Source: Nioella sediminis
GTDB lineage: Bacteria > Pseudomonadota > Alphaproteobacteria > Rhodobacterales > Rhodobacteraceae
NCBI RefSeq assembly: GCF_001879695.1
Contig: NZ_MNBL01000071.1
Location: 1-33,341 of the forward strand
Direction of reading: 5' to 3'
Length of the DNA stretch: 33,341 nt
Made by a program: the position numbers and the translations under genes. Position 1 is the stretch's first letter, and the number at the start of each line of letters is the position of its first letter. Below are positions 1-8,122 of the stretch, piece by piece. The notes under the pieces were generated by a model. That model was not told the DNA's origin, made no database searches, and saw nothing but the letters and a program-made list of their open reading frames with translations.

Positions 1-40
1 CGCGATCCTTCTGAAACTATTGTCTCGAAAGGTGTGAGCC

Positions 41-1780
41 ATGCTCGCCCGATATCTGCCCATTCTCGATTGGGGCCGCAGCTATACCCGCCAAGCCCTG
101 TCGAACGACCTGATCGCCGCCGTGATCGTGACGATCATGCTGATCCCGCAATCGCTGGCCTATGCATTGCTGGCTGGCCTGCCGCCCGAGATGGGGCTTT
201 ACGCCTCCATCGCGCCGATCATCCTTTACGCCATCTTCGGCACCTCCCGCGCGCTGGCCGTGGGGCCGGTAGCGGTGGTGTCGCTGATGACGGCGGCGGC
301 CATCGGCCAGATCACTGATGCCGGGACGGCGGGTTATGTGGTGGCCGCGCTGACGCTGGCGGGGCTTTCCGGCGCGATGCTGCTGCTGATGGGGGTATTC
401 AAGCTCGGCTTCCTGGCGAATTTCCTGTCGCACCCGGTGATTGCCGGGTTCATCACCGCCTCTGGCGTGATCATCGCGGCAAGTCAGCTCAAGCACATTC
501 TGGGTGTCTCGGCGGGCGGTCATAACCTGCTGGAGCTGGTGGAATCGCTCTGGCACCACTTGCCCGAGACGAACCCCTACACGCTGGTCCTTGGCGTCAC
601 GGCGACGGCGTTCCTCTTCTGGGTGCGCAAGGGGCTGAAACCCGCGCTGCGCAAAATGGGCCTGTCGCCGGCGCTGTCCGACGTGGCTGCCAAGGCGGGG
701 CCGGTGGCGGCCGTCGTGGTGACGACGCTGGTTGTCTGGCTTTTCGACCTGAACGGGCAGGGGGTGGCCATCGTGGGAGAGGTGCCGCAGAGCCTGCCGC
801 CCCTGACTATGCCCTCCTTCGACCTTGACCTGGTCCGCGCGCTGGCGGTGCCCGCGCTGCTGATCTCGGTCATCGGCTTCGTGGAATCCATCTCGGTCGC
901 GCAGACGCTCGCTGCCAAGAAGCGCCAGCGCATCGACCCGGATCAGGAACTGATCGGGCTCGGCGCCGCCAATATCGGCGCGGCCTTTACCGGTGGGTTC
1001 CCGGTCACGGGGGGCTTTTCACGCTCGGTCGTGAACTATGACGCCGGGGCGGAAACCCCTGCTGCCGGGGCCTATACCGCTGTCGGTCTGGCGATTGCCG
1101 CCCTTGCCCTGACGCCGCTCATTTTCTTCCTGCCCAAGGCCACGCTTGCGGCCACGATCATCGTGGCGGTGCTGAGCCTTGTCGATTTCTCGATCCTGAA
1201 AAAGACCTGGGGCTATTCGAAGGCGGACTTCACCGCCGTTGCCGCGACGATCCTTCTGACGCTGGCCATGGGCGTGGAGGTCGGCGTGTCGGCGGGCGTT
1301 CTGTTGTCCATCGCGCTCTATCTCTACAAGACCTCGCGCCCGCATATCGCCGAGGTGGGTCTGATGCAGGACGGGTCCGAGCACTTCCGCAACATCAAGC
1401 GATACGAGGTGCTGACCAACCCAGCCATGGTGACCCTGCGTGTCGATGAAAGCCTCTATTTCGCCAATGCCCGCTATCTGGAGGATTACATTCTTGATCG
1501 GGTCGTGGGTGCGCAGGGGGTCAAGCATGTGGTGCTGATGTTCTCTGCCGTGAATGAGGTCGACATGTCGGCGCTGGAATCTCTGGAAGCGATCAATCAC
1601 CGGCTGGCTTCCATGGGCATCGCGCTGCACCTGTCCGAGGTGAAGGGCCCGGTCATGGACCGCCTGAAGCGCGCGCATTTCCTTGAGGACCTGACCGGCA
1701 AGGTCTTCCTGTCGCAATATGCGGCGATGATGGAACTGGGCCCGGTGGTCGGGAAGGCCGCCCCGAACGCGGCGGAGTGA
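41..1780 (+). CDS. SulP family inorganic anion transporter with STAS domain
   Basis: This 579-residue protein is a multi-pass inner-membrane permease of the SulP/SLC26 family, which moves sulfate, bicarbonate or other anions by symport or exchange. The N-terminal signature region (residues about 25-60, with PQSLAYALLAGLPPEMGLY) is the classic sulfate-transporter motif. Roughly ten to twelve hydrophobic helices fill residues 20-430. The C-terminal part (about 435-560) is a STAS domain, a regulatory fold related to anti-sigma factor antagonists. The ATG at 41 has AAGGTG about 7 bases upstream. Its stop directly abuts the stop of the convergent Rrf2 gene, with no spacer. The substrate cannot be read from the sequence; no cysteine-biosynthesis or carbonic-anhydrase gene is nearby to point to sulfate or bicarbonate. 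Confidence 0.95.
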   Translation: MLARYLPILDWGRSYTRQALSNDLIAAVIVTIMLIPQSLAYALLAGLPPEMGLYASIAPIILYAIFGTSRALAVGPVAVVSLMTAAAIGQITDAGTAGYVVAALTLAGLSGAMLLLMGVFKLGFLANFLSHPVIAGFITASGVIIAASQLKHILGVSAGGHNLLELVESLWHHLPETNPYTLVLGVTATAFLFWVRKGLKPALRKMGLSPALSDVAAKAGPVAAVVVTTLVVWLFDLNGQGVAIVGEVPQSLPPLTMPSFDLDLVRALAVPALLISVIGFVESISVAQTLAAKKRQRIDPDQELIGLGAANIGAAFTGGFPVTGGFSRSVVNYDAGAETPAAGAYTAVGLAIAALALTPLIFFLPKATLAATIIVAVLSLVDFSILKKTWGYSKADFTAVAATILLTLAMGVEVGVSAGVLLSIALYLYKTSRPHIAEVGLMQDGSEHFRNIKRYEVLTNPAMVTLRVDESLYFANARYLEDYILDRVVGAQGVKHVVLMFSAVNEVDMSALESLEAINHRLASMGIALHLSEVKGPVMDRLKRAHFLEDLTGKVFLSQYAAMMELGPVVGKAAPNAAE

Positions 1781-2224
1781 TCAGCAGACGGGTTCGAGCG
1801 ACAGCAGCCGTTCGAGCCCGGCATTGTTGCAGGTCAGGTCGTTCAGGCTCACGTCGTCGAGCGAGGTGTAGAACGCCTCCAGGGCCGTATCGAGCGAGTT
1901 GCGCAATTTGCAGACCGGCGCAATGGGGCAATGGTTGTCGCGGGCAGAGAAGCATTCGGCAAAAGGGGTGTTCGCCTCGAACGTGCGGAACACTCGCCCG
2001 ACGCTGATCTCCTCAGGCGGCAGGCGCAGGCGGATGCCGCCATTGCGGCCCCGGATCGTCTCGATAAACCCGGTCTGGGCCAGTTGGTTGATGACCACAC
2101 CCAGATGCGCCTCGGATGCGCCGGTGGCTTCGGCGATCTCGGCCTTGCGGACGATCTTGCCGGGGTTCACCGCGCAGGTCATCAATGCACGCATGGCGAT
2201 ATTGGTTCTGACGGTCAGGCGCAT
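1781..2224 (-). CDS. Rrf2 family transcriptional regulator, NsrR-like
   Basis: A 147-residue DNA-binding regulator. The start at 2224 gives the N terminus MRLTVRTNIAMRALM, which matches the usual start of NsrR/Rrf2 proteins; an upstream in-frame ATG at 2299 would add 25 unrelated residues and would run through the FNR box. Residues about 1-65 form the winged helix (SEAHLGVVINQL and the wing RGRNGGIRL). Three cysteines, C91, C99 and C105, are arranged C-x7-C-x5-C. They correspond to the Fe-S cluster ligands of IscR/NsrR, although the first gap is longer than in E. coli NsrR. NsrR proteins sense nitric oxide through this cluster and repress NO-detoxification genes. No such gene is adjacent, so NO sensing is an inference from family and from the FNR-type box upstream. 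Confidence 0.88.
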   Translation of the reverse strand: MRLTVRTNIAMRALMTCAVNPGKIVRKAEIAEATGASEAHLGVVINQLAQTGFIETIRGRNGGIRLRLPPEEISVGRVFRTFEANTPFAECFSARDNHCPIAPVCKLRNSLDTALEAFYTSLDDVSLNDLTCNNAGLERLLSLEPVC

Positions 2225-2249
2225 CTGCGATAGTCCTTTTGTTGCGCAG

Positions 2250-2255
2250 AGCATA
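2250..2255 (-). promoter_or_regulatory. Putative -10 element of the Rrf2 gene
   Basis: On the minus strand the hexamer reads TATGCT, four of six matches to TATAAT. A start about 7 bases downstream (near 2243) would put the centre of the FNR box at about -41, the standard position for activation by an FNR/Crp protein. No good -35 is visible, as expected for an activated promoter. Confidence 0.4.
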
Positions 2256-2276
2256 GGCAAACCCGCGAAACGCACC

Positions 2277-2290
2277 TTGATCCAGATCAG
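2277..2290. promoter_or_regulatory. FNR/Dnr-type binding box
   Basis: The sequence TTGATCCAGATCAG matches the FNR consensus TTGAT-N4-ATCAA at nine of ten defined bases. Its centre (2283.5) lies about 59 bp upstream of the Rrf2 start codon, and about 41 bp from plausible transcription starts on both sides: near 2243 on the minus strand and near 2324 on the plus strand. FnrL, NnrR or Dnr-type regulators are the known binders of this motif in Rhodobacteraceae. Which one acts here cannot be told. Confidence 0.65.
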
Positions 2291-2323
2291 AGTGCGCAAA
2301 ACCTGCGGTTGTTAAACATGAAG

Positions 2324-2417
2324 GTGAGATTCGTGTTTGACGCGGATCGGCGCAGGGCTCCTCTCCCGGCCCTGGCGCGTTATTCGGCCCCGGTGCGACG
2401 CTCCGGGGCCATTTTTT
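2324..2417 (+). ncRNA. Candidate small RNA with anti-Shine-Dalgarno loop and intrinsic terminator
   Basis: No credible protein is encoded on this strand. The RNA would contain a first hairpin with arms 2350-2358 and 2369-2378 (one bulge), whose loop shows TCCTCTCCCG, a pyrimidine run able to pair with ribosome binding sites. It is followed by a perfect 8-bp hairpin (GGCCCCGG at 2386-2393, CCGGGGCC at 2403-2410) and a run of six T at 2412-2417. The start near 2324 is a guess from a weak TTAAAC -10 and from the FNR box spacing. C-rich hairpin loops of this kind are known in alphaproteobacterial small RNAs. The hairpin could instead end Nudix mRNA on the other strand, but no T run follows it in that direction. 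Confidence 0.42.
2386..2417 (+). terminator. Intrinsic terminator facing right
   Basis: A perfect 8-bp GC stem with a 9-nt loop is followed after one base by TTTTTT at 2412-2417. No annotated plus-strand gene ends here (SulP ends 600 bp upstream), which is the main reason to suspect a small RNA. Confidence 0.6.
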
Positions 2418-3076
2418 CAGAAATCGACCGAATAAAGCGCGGCAGGCCGGTGGCGCCCGCCCGAGGTCTTTTCTTTCAGGTCGACAAGATCCCAGTTCGC
2501 GGCAATCCACTTGCGGAAATTGCGCTTGTCCAGCGGTTCGCCCTTCAGGGTTTCAAACACCGCCTGCGCCTGCGCCAGGGTGAATTTCTGCGGCAGGAAC
2601 TGGAATGCGGACTTGGCGGTTTCGGTGACGCGGTTGGTGACCTTGTCGGCCAGACGGGCACGGGCATCGGCGAGGATCGTGGCGTGGTCGAAGGCCAGCG
2701 CGGGCAGCTCGTCCATGTCGAACCATTGCGCATCTGCGGCGTCGGTGGCGGCGGCCAGAACCATCTGGTCAGAGGGCACCAGCGCCATGAAGGCCACGGT
2801 GATCACCCGTTCGCGCGGGTCACGGTCGGGCGCGCCATAGGCACCGAGCTGTTCCAGAGGCACGCCGGACACCCCGGTTTCTTCCTCCAGCTCGCGCGCC
2901 GCGCCGATAACAAGGTCTTCGTCCATCTTGATGAAGCCGCCGGGGATCGCCCAACAATCCTTGAAAGGGTCAATCAGACGCTGGATCAGCAAAACCTTCA
3001 ACGTGCCTTCGCGGATCGAGAAAATGCAGATGTCAGCCGTGACCGCGGGATGCGGATATTCATATGTATAACTCAT
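2417..3076 (-). CDS. Nudix hydrolase domain protein with C-terminal winged helix (NrtR-like architecture)
   Basis: A 219-residue protein with an intact Nudix box at residues 47-69 (G47, E53, R61, E62, E65, E66, G68), so the hydrolase metal site looks complete. Nudix enzymes cleave nucleoside diphosphates linked to another moiety, such as ADP-ribose or NADH. Residues about 160-219 (FTLAQAQAVFETL and KRNFRKWIAANWDLV) resemble the winged helix found in NrtR, a regulator of NAD metabolism that binds ADP-ribose and has a similar overall length. In typical NrtR regulators the Nudix box is often degraded; here it is not, so the protein may be an enzyme, a regulator or both. No NAD-synthesis gene is adjacent. 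It is divergent from the TIR-WD40 gene across a 530-bp gap. Confidence 0.88.
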   Translation of the reverse strand: MSYTYEYPHPAVTADICIFSIREGTLKVLLIQRLIDPFKDCWAIPGGFIKMDEDLVIGAARELEEETGVSGVPLEQLGAYGAPDRDPRERVITVAFMALVPSDQMVLAAATDAADAQWFDMDELPALAFDHATILADARARLADKVTNRVTETAKSAFQFLPQKFTLAQAQAVFETLKGEPLDKRNFRKWIAANWDLVDLKEKTSGGRHRPAALYSVDF

Positions 3077-3606
3077 GCCTGCCCGTTCGCCGGTCTGAAC
3101 CCGGCCCTTTCAAAATGGTAACCCGTCCCGGGGCTGAATGTATGGTGTAAAGTTCACACACTGACAGAGTCCCGTCAAGTAAATTGGCCGGCCCCCTGGG
3201 ACAGAAGGGGCCGGCCGGACGATCCAGTTCATGGGGACAGGGATAGGACGGATCGTCTTGAGGATTAAGAAAAGGCAGAGGGAGGAAAAGGTCTTCGAGA
3301 GAGGTCTTAATCTGGTCTTTCGTATGGTAGGCTTAAGTGGTGATGTGTTTGTGTCAGTTCGTATTGTCGTTATGACACTAACATATCGTGTTGTAAATAC
3401 ACTTATTTGACTTTCCGGGCTGTTTTTGGCCCTGTCATAGGTAAGCACTTGATGATGAAGGGAATATTTTCCTGCGTCTCGCAGGGTTTTCTGTGGGGCA
3501 AGCGCTCGCAAGGCCGGGTTTGGCCGCTTCTTTGCGAAGAATCAGGCAAGCTCGGTTCTTCGGCGGGGGTGGATTTTTCGCTTGTGGCAGGGCTTGATAG
3601 GGCCAC
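3077..3606. other. 530-bp intergenic region between Nudix and TIR-WD40 genes
   Basis: I see no credible protein gene here. The stretch from about 3230 to 3480 is visibly richer in A and T than its neighbours. It contains a 10-bp perfect GC palindrome (3186-3216), a GTGTCA/TGACAC inverted repeat (3351-3356 and 3373-3378) enclosing TGTC-N5-GACA, and a GATTAAG/CTTAATC pair. A purine-rich run at about 3270-3310 reads as a CCTCC-containing pyrimidine tract on the minus strand. A possible minus-strand -35 (TTGACG, 3173-3178) precedes the Nudix gene. A weak plus-strand promoter may lie at 3372-3399 (ATGACA, 16 bp, TAAATA), which would give the TIR gene a leader of about 200 nt. Confidence 0.5.
3186..3216. 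repeat. Perfect 10-bp inverted repeat, 11-nt loop
   Basis: Arms GGCCGGCCCC (3186-3195) and GGGGCCGGCC (3207-3216) pair completely. No T run follows on either strand (minus strand continues AATTTACTT), so a terminator role is uncertain. A protein-binding site or RNA hairpin is equally possible. Confidence 0.6.
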
Positions 3607-5922
3607 ATGACCCAACGTTCGCGAATCTTCATCTCCTATTCTCACAAGGACAGGGATCGGGCCGATTTTCTGTGGGAAGAGCTGCGTTCGCGTGGACATG
3701 AGGTCTTCATCGACCGCGAAGGCATTCTGGAGACGGAGCTGATCACCGCCCGCATCCGGGACATGATGCAGGGCTCTGACGTTGTGGTGCTGGTTCTGGG
3801 GCCGAACTGGATCACCTCGCCCGCCTGCCGGATGGAAATGCAATTCGCGCTGGAACTGAACAAGCGCATGGTCCCTGCCGCCTTCGAGGACGTGGGGCCG
3901 GACCTGCCGCCGGAAATCCGGGAAATCAACTATGTCCGCTTCTATGGCGAGGACGGGGAATGGTCGCAGGCCATCGAGCGGCTGGATTCGGCGCTGGACC
4001 GCGATATCGAATGGATCCGCGACCACACCCGCTTCGGCGAACAGGCCGCGCGCTTCCTGGCCGGGGTAGGGGCGCCGCCGCGCGGGGCCGAACTGCGCGC
4101 CATGCGCCGCTGGATCGAACGCAACCCGCGCAATGCGCCGGGGCCGACGCGCGATCACTGGCGCTATTTCAAGGCCGGGATGTCGCGGCGCAAATGGTTC
4201 CAGATCGGCAGCGCCGTGGCCACGACCGTCGCCATATGCGCGGCGCTTGTCGGGGGGTATTTCTGGGTGAGCAACCAGCAATGCGAGGAATTGCGGTCGC
4301 GGGCGAGGGAAGCGCAGACGCTCGACCCGGTGCTCGCGATCCAGAATATCCTGCCGCTTATTGATTTCAGCTTTTGCCGCGCGCCCGATGCCTGGCTGGA
4401 GGTTCTGGAAACGCTCGGCCAGACGATCCAGGGCCAGCGCCTGCGCGCGACGGTGACCTTGCCGGATGCGCCCGCCCATTTCGTGGAATTTCTGCCGGGG
4501 TCGGGCCATGTGGTGACGGTGTCGGCCGATGGCTCTGGCGCGGTGTTCGACCCCGAAACCGGTGCCGTGATCGAAGGCGAGCTTGCAATGCCCGCAGCCG
4601 GAATGGCGCCGCGAATCCTGTATGACCGGGGTCGGTTCCTGCTGATCCGTGACAGCCGTGTGACGGTGTGGGACCCGCGTGAGGGGGAAATGTCGGGTCT
4701 CCCCTATCAGGGCGGAGAACGGGTGTTGTCGGCGGCGCTGTCGCCGGGTGTGGATACGCTGGTGGTCGCGACCGCATCCAACGAGCTGCACTTCCATTCC
4801 CTCGTGTCGGGCCGGGCCCTTCGCGACCCGCTCAGCCTTGGGGATGACGTGACCGCGCTGGCCTTCGTGCCCGGCAGCGCCCGGCTGATCGCAACGGTTG
4901 GCGATGAAGTACGGGTGATCGACCTTGTCCCGGCGCTGAACGGGCGGGCCATGGGGCTCATTCACCGGCTGCGCATGCCGGGGCCGGTCGTGGCGATGGA
5001 TGTCTCTGCCGATGGCAGCACCGTGGCCGCCGCCACCGGCAATATTGCCGGGGTCTGGGACCTGACGACGTTTGACGCGATTCTGCCGCCAAGCGCGCTG
5101 TATCTCGACGGGGTGGATATCCTCGGGCTTGGCCTGTCGCCTGATGGCCTTCGGATGGCCGTGGGGGCCTCCGACAACCGGGCGCGCATTCATGACGTAC
5201 CGACGGGCAAAAGCCTGATCACCCTTCTGGGCCATCGCAGTCCGGTCCATGACGTGCATTTCTCGCCGCAGGGCAACGCTGTCATGACCCATGACGAGGC
5301 CGGGGTGATGCGGCTCTTTGACGTGTCCACGGGCCATGCCGTGCCGTCGATTTCAGGCTCCATGACCGAGGCCGTGGTCTCGACCTCCGAGGCCGGGCGC
5401 AATGCTGCCGCGATGGAACTGATGGCCACCGGCATGCGGATCAATATCCTGCCCAACCAGCCCGATGTGCTGCGCCTGACCCATGTGGCCGAGGATGCGC
5501 CGCCCTTCTATAACGAACGGCTTGCCCATGACGGGTTCGTGACCTCCATGGCGCTCAGCCCGGACGAGCGTTTGCTGGTGACCGGCGCGGATGACGGGCA
5601 GGTCTATGTCTGGGACGCGCAGACCGGCCTGCCGCTTTACACCTTCGCCCATGCCCGCGACGGGCTGGTGACCTATGTGGCCGCCGATTTCACCCCCTCG
5701 GGCGATCACATCATCTCGTGGGACAGCAATGGCGAGCAACGGGTCTGGGCGATCCAGCCACTGACGGGGGATCTCTTCCAGACCGCCTGCCGCTTGCTGC
5801 CCTTTGAAAACGGGGTGCGGAACGTGGAGGGTCTGATCGGTGACATCGCCACGCGCGACCCCTGCGAGGACGTGGTGCTGCTGCCCCGGTGGGGCGCAAC
5901 CATGTGGCTGGCCAGCCGCTAG
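3607..5922 (+). CDS. TIR domain, transmembrane helix and WD40 beta-propeller protein
   Basis: A 771-residue three-part protein. Residues 1-135 form a TIR domain: it begins RIFISYSHKDRDRADFLWEEL and has E77 in SPACRMEMQFAL, at the place of the catalytic glutamate of NAD-cleaving TIR domains. A linker (about 142-195) leads to one hydrophobic helix at about 198-221. The rest (about 275-765) is a series of WD40-like blades; the clearest are VTVSADGSGAVFDPETGAV and LLVTGADDGQVYVWDAQTG. The topology suggests the TIR domain is cytoplasmic and the propeller lies across the membrane. Bacterial TIR proteins act in phage defence, cell-death signalling or NAD turnover; propellers bind partners or ligands. 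No known defence partner is adjacent. The ribosome binding site is weak (AGGG). Function as a stress or defence sensor is an inference. Confidence 0.92.
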   Translation: MTQRSRIFISYSHKDRDRADFLWEELRSRGHEVFIDREGILETELITARIRDMMQGSDVVVLVLGPNWITSPACRMEMQFALELNKRMVPAAFEDVGPDLPPEIREINYVRFYGEDGEWSQAIERLDSALDRDIEWIRDHTRFGEQAARFLAGVGAPPRGAELRAMRRWIERNPRNAPGPTRDHWRYFKAGMSRRKWFQIGSAVATTVAICAALVGGYFWVSNQQCEELRSRAREAQTLDPVLAIQNILPLIDFSFCRAPDAWLEVLETLGQTIQGQRLRATVTLPDAPAHFVEFLPGSGHVVTVSADGSGAVFDPETGAVIEGELAMPAAGMAPRILYDRGRFLLIRDSRVTVWDPREGEMSGLPYQGGERVLSAALSPGVDTLVVATASNELHFHSLVSGRALRDPLSLGDDVTALAFVPGSARLIATVGDEVRVIDLVPALNGRAMGLIHRLRMPGPVVAMDVSADGSTVAAATGNIAGVWDLTTFDAILPPSALYLDGVDILGLGLSPDGLRMAVGASDNRARIHDVPTGKSLITLLGHRSPVHDVHFSPQGNAVMTHDEAGVMRLFDVSTGHAVPSISGSMTEAVVSTSEAGRNAAAMELMATGMRINILPNQPDVLRLTHVAEDAPPFYNERLAHDGFVTSMALSPDERLLVTGADDGQVYVWDAQTGLPLYTFAHARDGLVTYVAADFTPSGDHIISWDSNGEQRVWAIQPLTGDLFQTACRLLPFENGVRNVEGLIGDIATRDPCEDVVLLPRWGATMWLASR

Positions 5923-5981
5923 CGCGGGACCGGGCGGGATTGAAAAGCGCCCGTGAAGGGATATTTCGTGAACCACCCCCC

Positions 5982-6011
5982 CTTGCAGTCCCCATGGGGC
6001 GGCCATAACCT
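5982..6011 (+). promoter_or_regulatory. Putative clpP promoter
   Basis: TTGCAG at 5983-5988 is followed after 17 bp by TAACCT at 6006-6011. The same region also reads CTTG-N17-CCATAA, loosely like heat-shock sigma-32 promoters, which would suit clpP. A start near 6018 would leave a leader of about 31 nt and exclude the longer upstream reading frame. Confidence 0.4.
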
Positions 6012-6048
6012 TCCGACAAAGCATGTACCCTTACCTGAGGCAGGCCCG

Positions 6049-6672
6049 ATGAAAGACCCATATGACGTTTACATGAACACGCTGGTTCCCATGGTGGTCG
6101 AACAGACCAGCCGGGGCGAGCGCGCCTATGACATCTTCTCGCGCCTTCTGAAGGAACGGATCATTTTCCTGTCGGGTCCGGTGCATGACGGCATGTCCAG
6201 CCTCATCGTGGCGCAGCTTCTGCACCTGGAGGCAGAGAACCCGTCCAAGGAAATCTCCATGTATATCAACAGCCCCGGCGGTGTCGTGACCTCGGGCCTG
6301 TCGATCTACGACACGATGCAATACATCAAGCCCAAGGTCTCGACCCTTGTGGTGGGGCAGGCGGCGTCCATGGGCTCGCTCTTGCTGACGGCGGGCGAAC
6401 CGGGAATGCGCTTCTCGCTGCCCAATTCCCGGATCATGGTGCACCAGCCCTCGGGCGGCTACCAGGGTCAGGCGACGGATATCATGATCCACGCCCAGGA
6501 AACCCAGAAGCTGAAAGATCGCCTTAACCAGATTTATGTCAAACATACCGGTCAAAAGCTGGAATCGGTGGTCGATGCGCTGGAACGCGACAATTTCATG
6601 GATGCCCAACAGGCCAAGGACTGGGGCCTGATCGACGAGATCGTCGAAAACCGCGGTGCGGCCGAGGCTTGA
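6049..6672 (+). CDS. clpP: ATP-dependent Clp protease proteolytic subunit ClpP
   Basis: A 207-residue cytoplasmic serine protease that forms a double-heptamer chamber and degrades proteins fed to it by ClpX or ClpA. The triad is visible: S107 in GQAASMGS, H132 in MVHQPSGG and D181 in ERDNFM. The NSPGG oxyanion region is at residues 74-78. I place the start at 6049 ([14 protein letters not shown]), the usual N terminus in Rhodobacteraceae and the normal family length. The frame is open for 32 more codons to an ATG at 5953, but that start lies upstream of the likely promoter. The order clpP-clpX, with a 177-bp gap, is the common one. Confidence 0.97.
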   Translation: MKDPYDVYMNTLVPMVVEQTSRGERAYDIFSRLLKERIIFLSGPVHDGMSSLIVAQLLHLEAENPSKEISMYINSPGGVVTSGLSIYDTMQYIKPKVSTLVVGQAASMGSLLLTAGEPGMRFSLPNSRIMVHQPSGGYQGQATDIMIHAQETQKLKDRLNQIYVKHTGQKLESVVDALERDNFMDAQQAKDWGLIDEIVENRGAAEA

Positions 6673-6683
6673 AAATAAGCTGT

Positions 6684-6709
6684 CCGCGCAGGGCAGGGGC
6701 CTTGCGCGG
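6684..6709 (+). terminator. Possible weak terminator or hairpin after clpP
   Basis: A stem of about 10 bp with one mismatch (6684-6693 against 6700-6709, loop of six) is followed by GCGCTTTGGTTTT. The T tract is broken, so termination would be partial. Confidence 0.35.
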
Positions 6710-6742
6710 GCGCTTTGGTTTTGGGGGCGACCCGAGGCCATT

Positions 6743-6773
6743 TTGACATTGTGGACCGGTTTGGGCTGCTTTA
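6743..6773 (+). promoter_or_regulatory. Putative clpX promoter
   Basis: A perfect TTGACA -35 lies at 6743-6748. The -10 is poorly defined; TGCTTT (18-bp spacer) or GCTTTA (19-bp spacer) are the candidates. Confidence 0.35.
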
Positions 6774-6849
6774 GGCTTGCGCGAACGGAGCCGAGTTTCA
6801 GGGCGAACGCCCTTCGGCACAGCGCGAAAACCCGTTGAGGTAGGACGAT

Positions 6850-8115
6850 ATGGCGAATTCATCCGGCAACGACACCAAGAACACGCTCTATTGCAGCTTT
6901 TGCGGCAAGAGCCAGCACGAGGTGCGCAAGCTGATTGCCGGGCCGACTGTCTTCATCTGCGATGAATGCGTCGAACTGTGCATGGACATCATCCGCGAGG
7001 AGACCAAGTCCGCCGGGCTGAAATCCTCGGAAGGGGTGCCGTCCCCGCGTGAGATCTGCGAAGTGCTGGATGACTATGTGATCGGCCAGATGCATGCCAA
7101 GCGGGTGCTGTCGGTCGCCGTTCACAACCATTACAAGCGCCTGAACAATTCCGGCAAATCCGATATCGAACTGGCGAAGTCCAATATCCTGCTGATCGGC
7201 CCCACCGGTTGCGGCAAGACGCTGCTGGCGCAGACGCTGGCGCGCATCCTGGATGTGCCCTTCACCATGGCCGATGCCACCACGCTGACCGAAGCCGGTT
7301 ACGTGGGCGAGGATGTGGAAAACATCATCCTCAAGCTCTTGCAGGCCAGCGAATACAACGTCGACCGGGCGCAGCGCGGAATCGTCTATATCGACGAGGT
7401 CGACAAGATCACCCGCAAGTCCGACAACCCCTCGATCACCCGCGACGTGTCGGGCGAGGGCGTTCAGCAGGCACTGCTGAAGATCATGGAAGGCACCGTG
7501 GCCTCCGTTCCGCCGCAGGGCGGACGCAAGCATCCGCAGCAGGAATTCCTGCAGGTGGACACCACGAACATCCTGTTCATCTGCGGCGGGGCCTTTGCCG
7601 GTCTCGACCGGATCATTGCGCAGCGCGGCAAGGGCAGCGCCATGGGCTTCGGCGCCGATGTGCGTGACGACAGCAACAAATCCGTGGGTGAGTACTTCAA
7701 GGATCTAGAACCGGAGGATCTGCTGAAGTTTGGCCTGATCCCGGAATTCGTCGGTCGTCTGCCCGTCATCGCGACGCTGGAAGACCTGGACGAAGATGCG
7801 CTTGTCACCATCCTGACCCAGCCCAAGAACGCGCTGGTCAAGCAATATCAGCGGCTCTTTGAACTGGAAGATGCCAAGCTGAAATTCACCGATGACGCCC
7901 TGTCGGCCATCGCCAAGCGCGCGATTGCCCGCAAGACCGGCGCGCGCGGCCTGCGCTCGATCATGGAAGATATCCTGCTGGATACGATGTTCGACCTGCC
8001 CGGCACCGAAGGCGTCGAGGAGGTGGTGGTGAACGAAGAGGCGGTGTCCTCGGATGCGCAGCCCCTGCTGATCTACACCGAACGCAAGAAGGAAGAACCC
8101 GCCACCGCGGGCTGA
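6850..8115 (+). CDS. clpX: ATP-dependent Clp protease ATP-binding subunit ClpX
   Basis: A 421-residue AAA+ unfoldase that recognises tagged or specific substrates and threads them into ClpP. The N-terminal zinc-binding domain has C15, C18, C37 and C40. Walker A is GPTGCGKT at residues 117-124, the pore loop GYVG at 150-153, Walker [10 protein letters not shown] at 178-186, and the RKH loop sits near residue 225. Sensor and C-terminal small-domain motifs ([25 protein letters not shown]) are present and the length is normal. GAGG lies about 10 bases upstream of the ATG. The next gene starts 7 bp after the stop and may be cotranscribed. Confidence 0.98.
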   Translation: MANSSGNDTKNTLYCSFCGKSQHEVRKLIAGPTVFICDECVELCMDIIREETKSAGLKSSEGVPSPREICEVLDDYVIGQMHAKRVLSVAVHNHYKRLNNSGKSDIELAKSNILLIGPTGCGKTLLAQTLARILDVPFTMADATTLTEAGYVGEDVENIILKLLQASEYNVDRAQRGIVYIDEVDKITRKSDNPSITRDVSGEGVQQALLKIMEGTVASVPPQGGRKHPQQEFLQVDTTNILFICGGAFAGLDRIIAQRGKGSAMGFGADVRDDSNKSVGEYFKDLEPEDLLKFGLIPEFVGRLPVIATLEDLDEDALVTILTQPKNALVKQYQRLFELEDAKLKFTDDALSAIAKRAIARKTGARGLRSIMEDILLDTMFDLPGTEGVEEVVVNEEAVSSDAQPLLIYTERKKEEPATAG

Positions 8116-8122
8116 TTCCTCC

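Noticed and set aside
3403-5337. A 644-codon open frame on the minus strand opposite the TIR-WD40 gene.
   Set aside because: It is rich in R, H, P and G, has no recognisable motif, and mirrors the reverse complement of a clearly coding frame in GC-rich DNA.
5953-6048. A 32-codon N-terminal extension of ClpP.
   Set aside because: The likely promoter lies inside it and the family N terminus starts at 6049.
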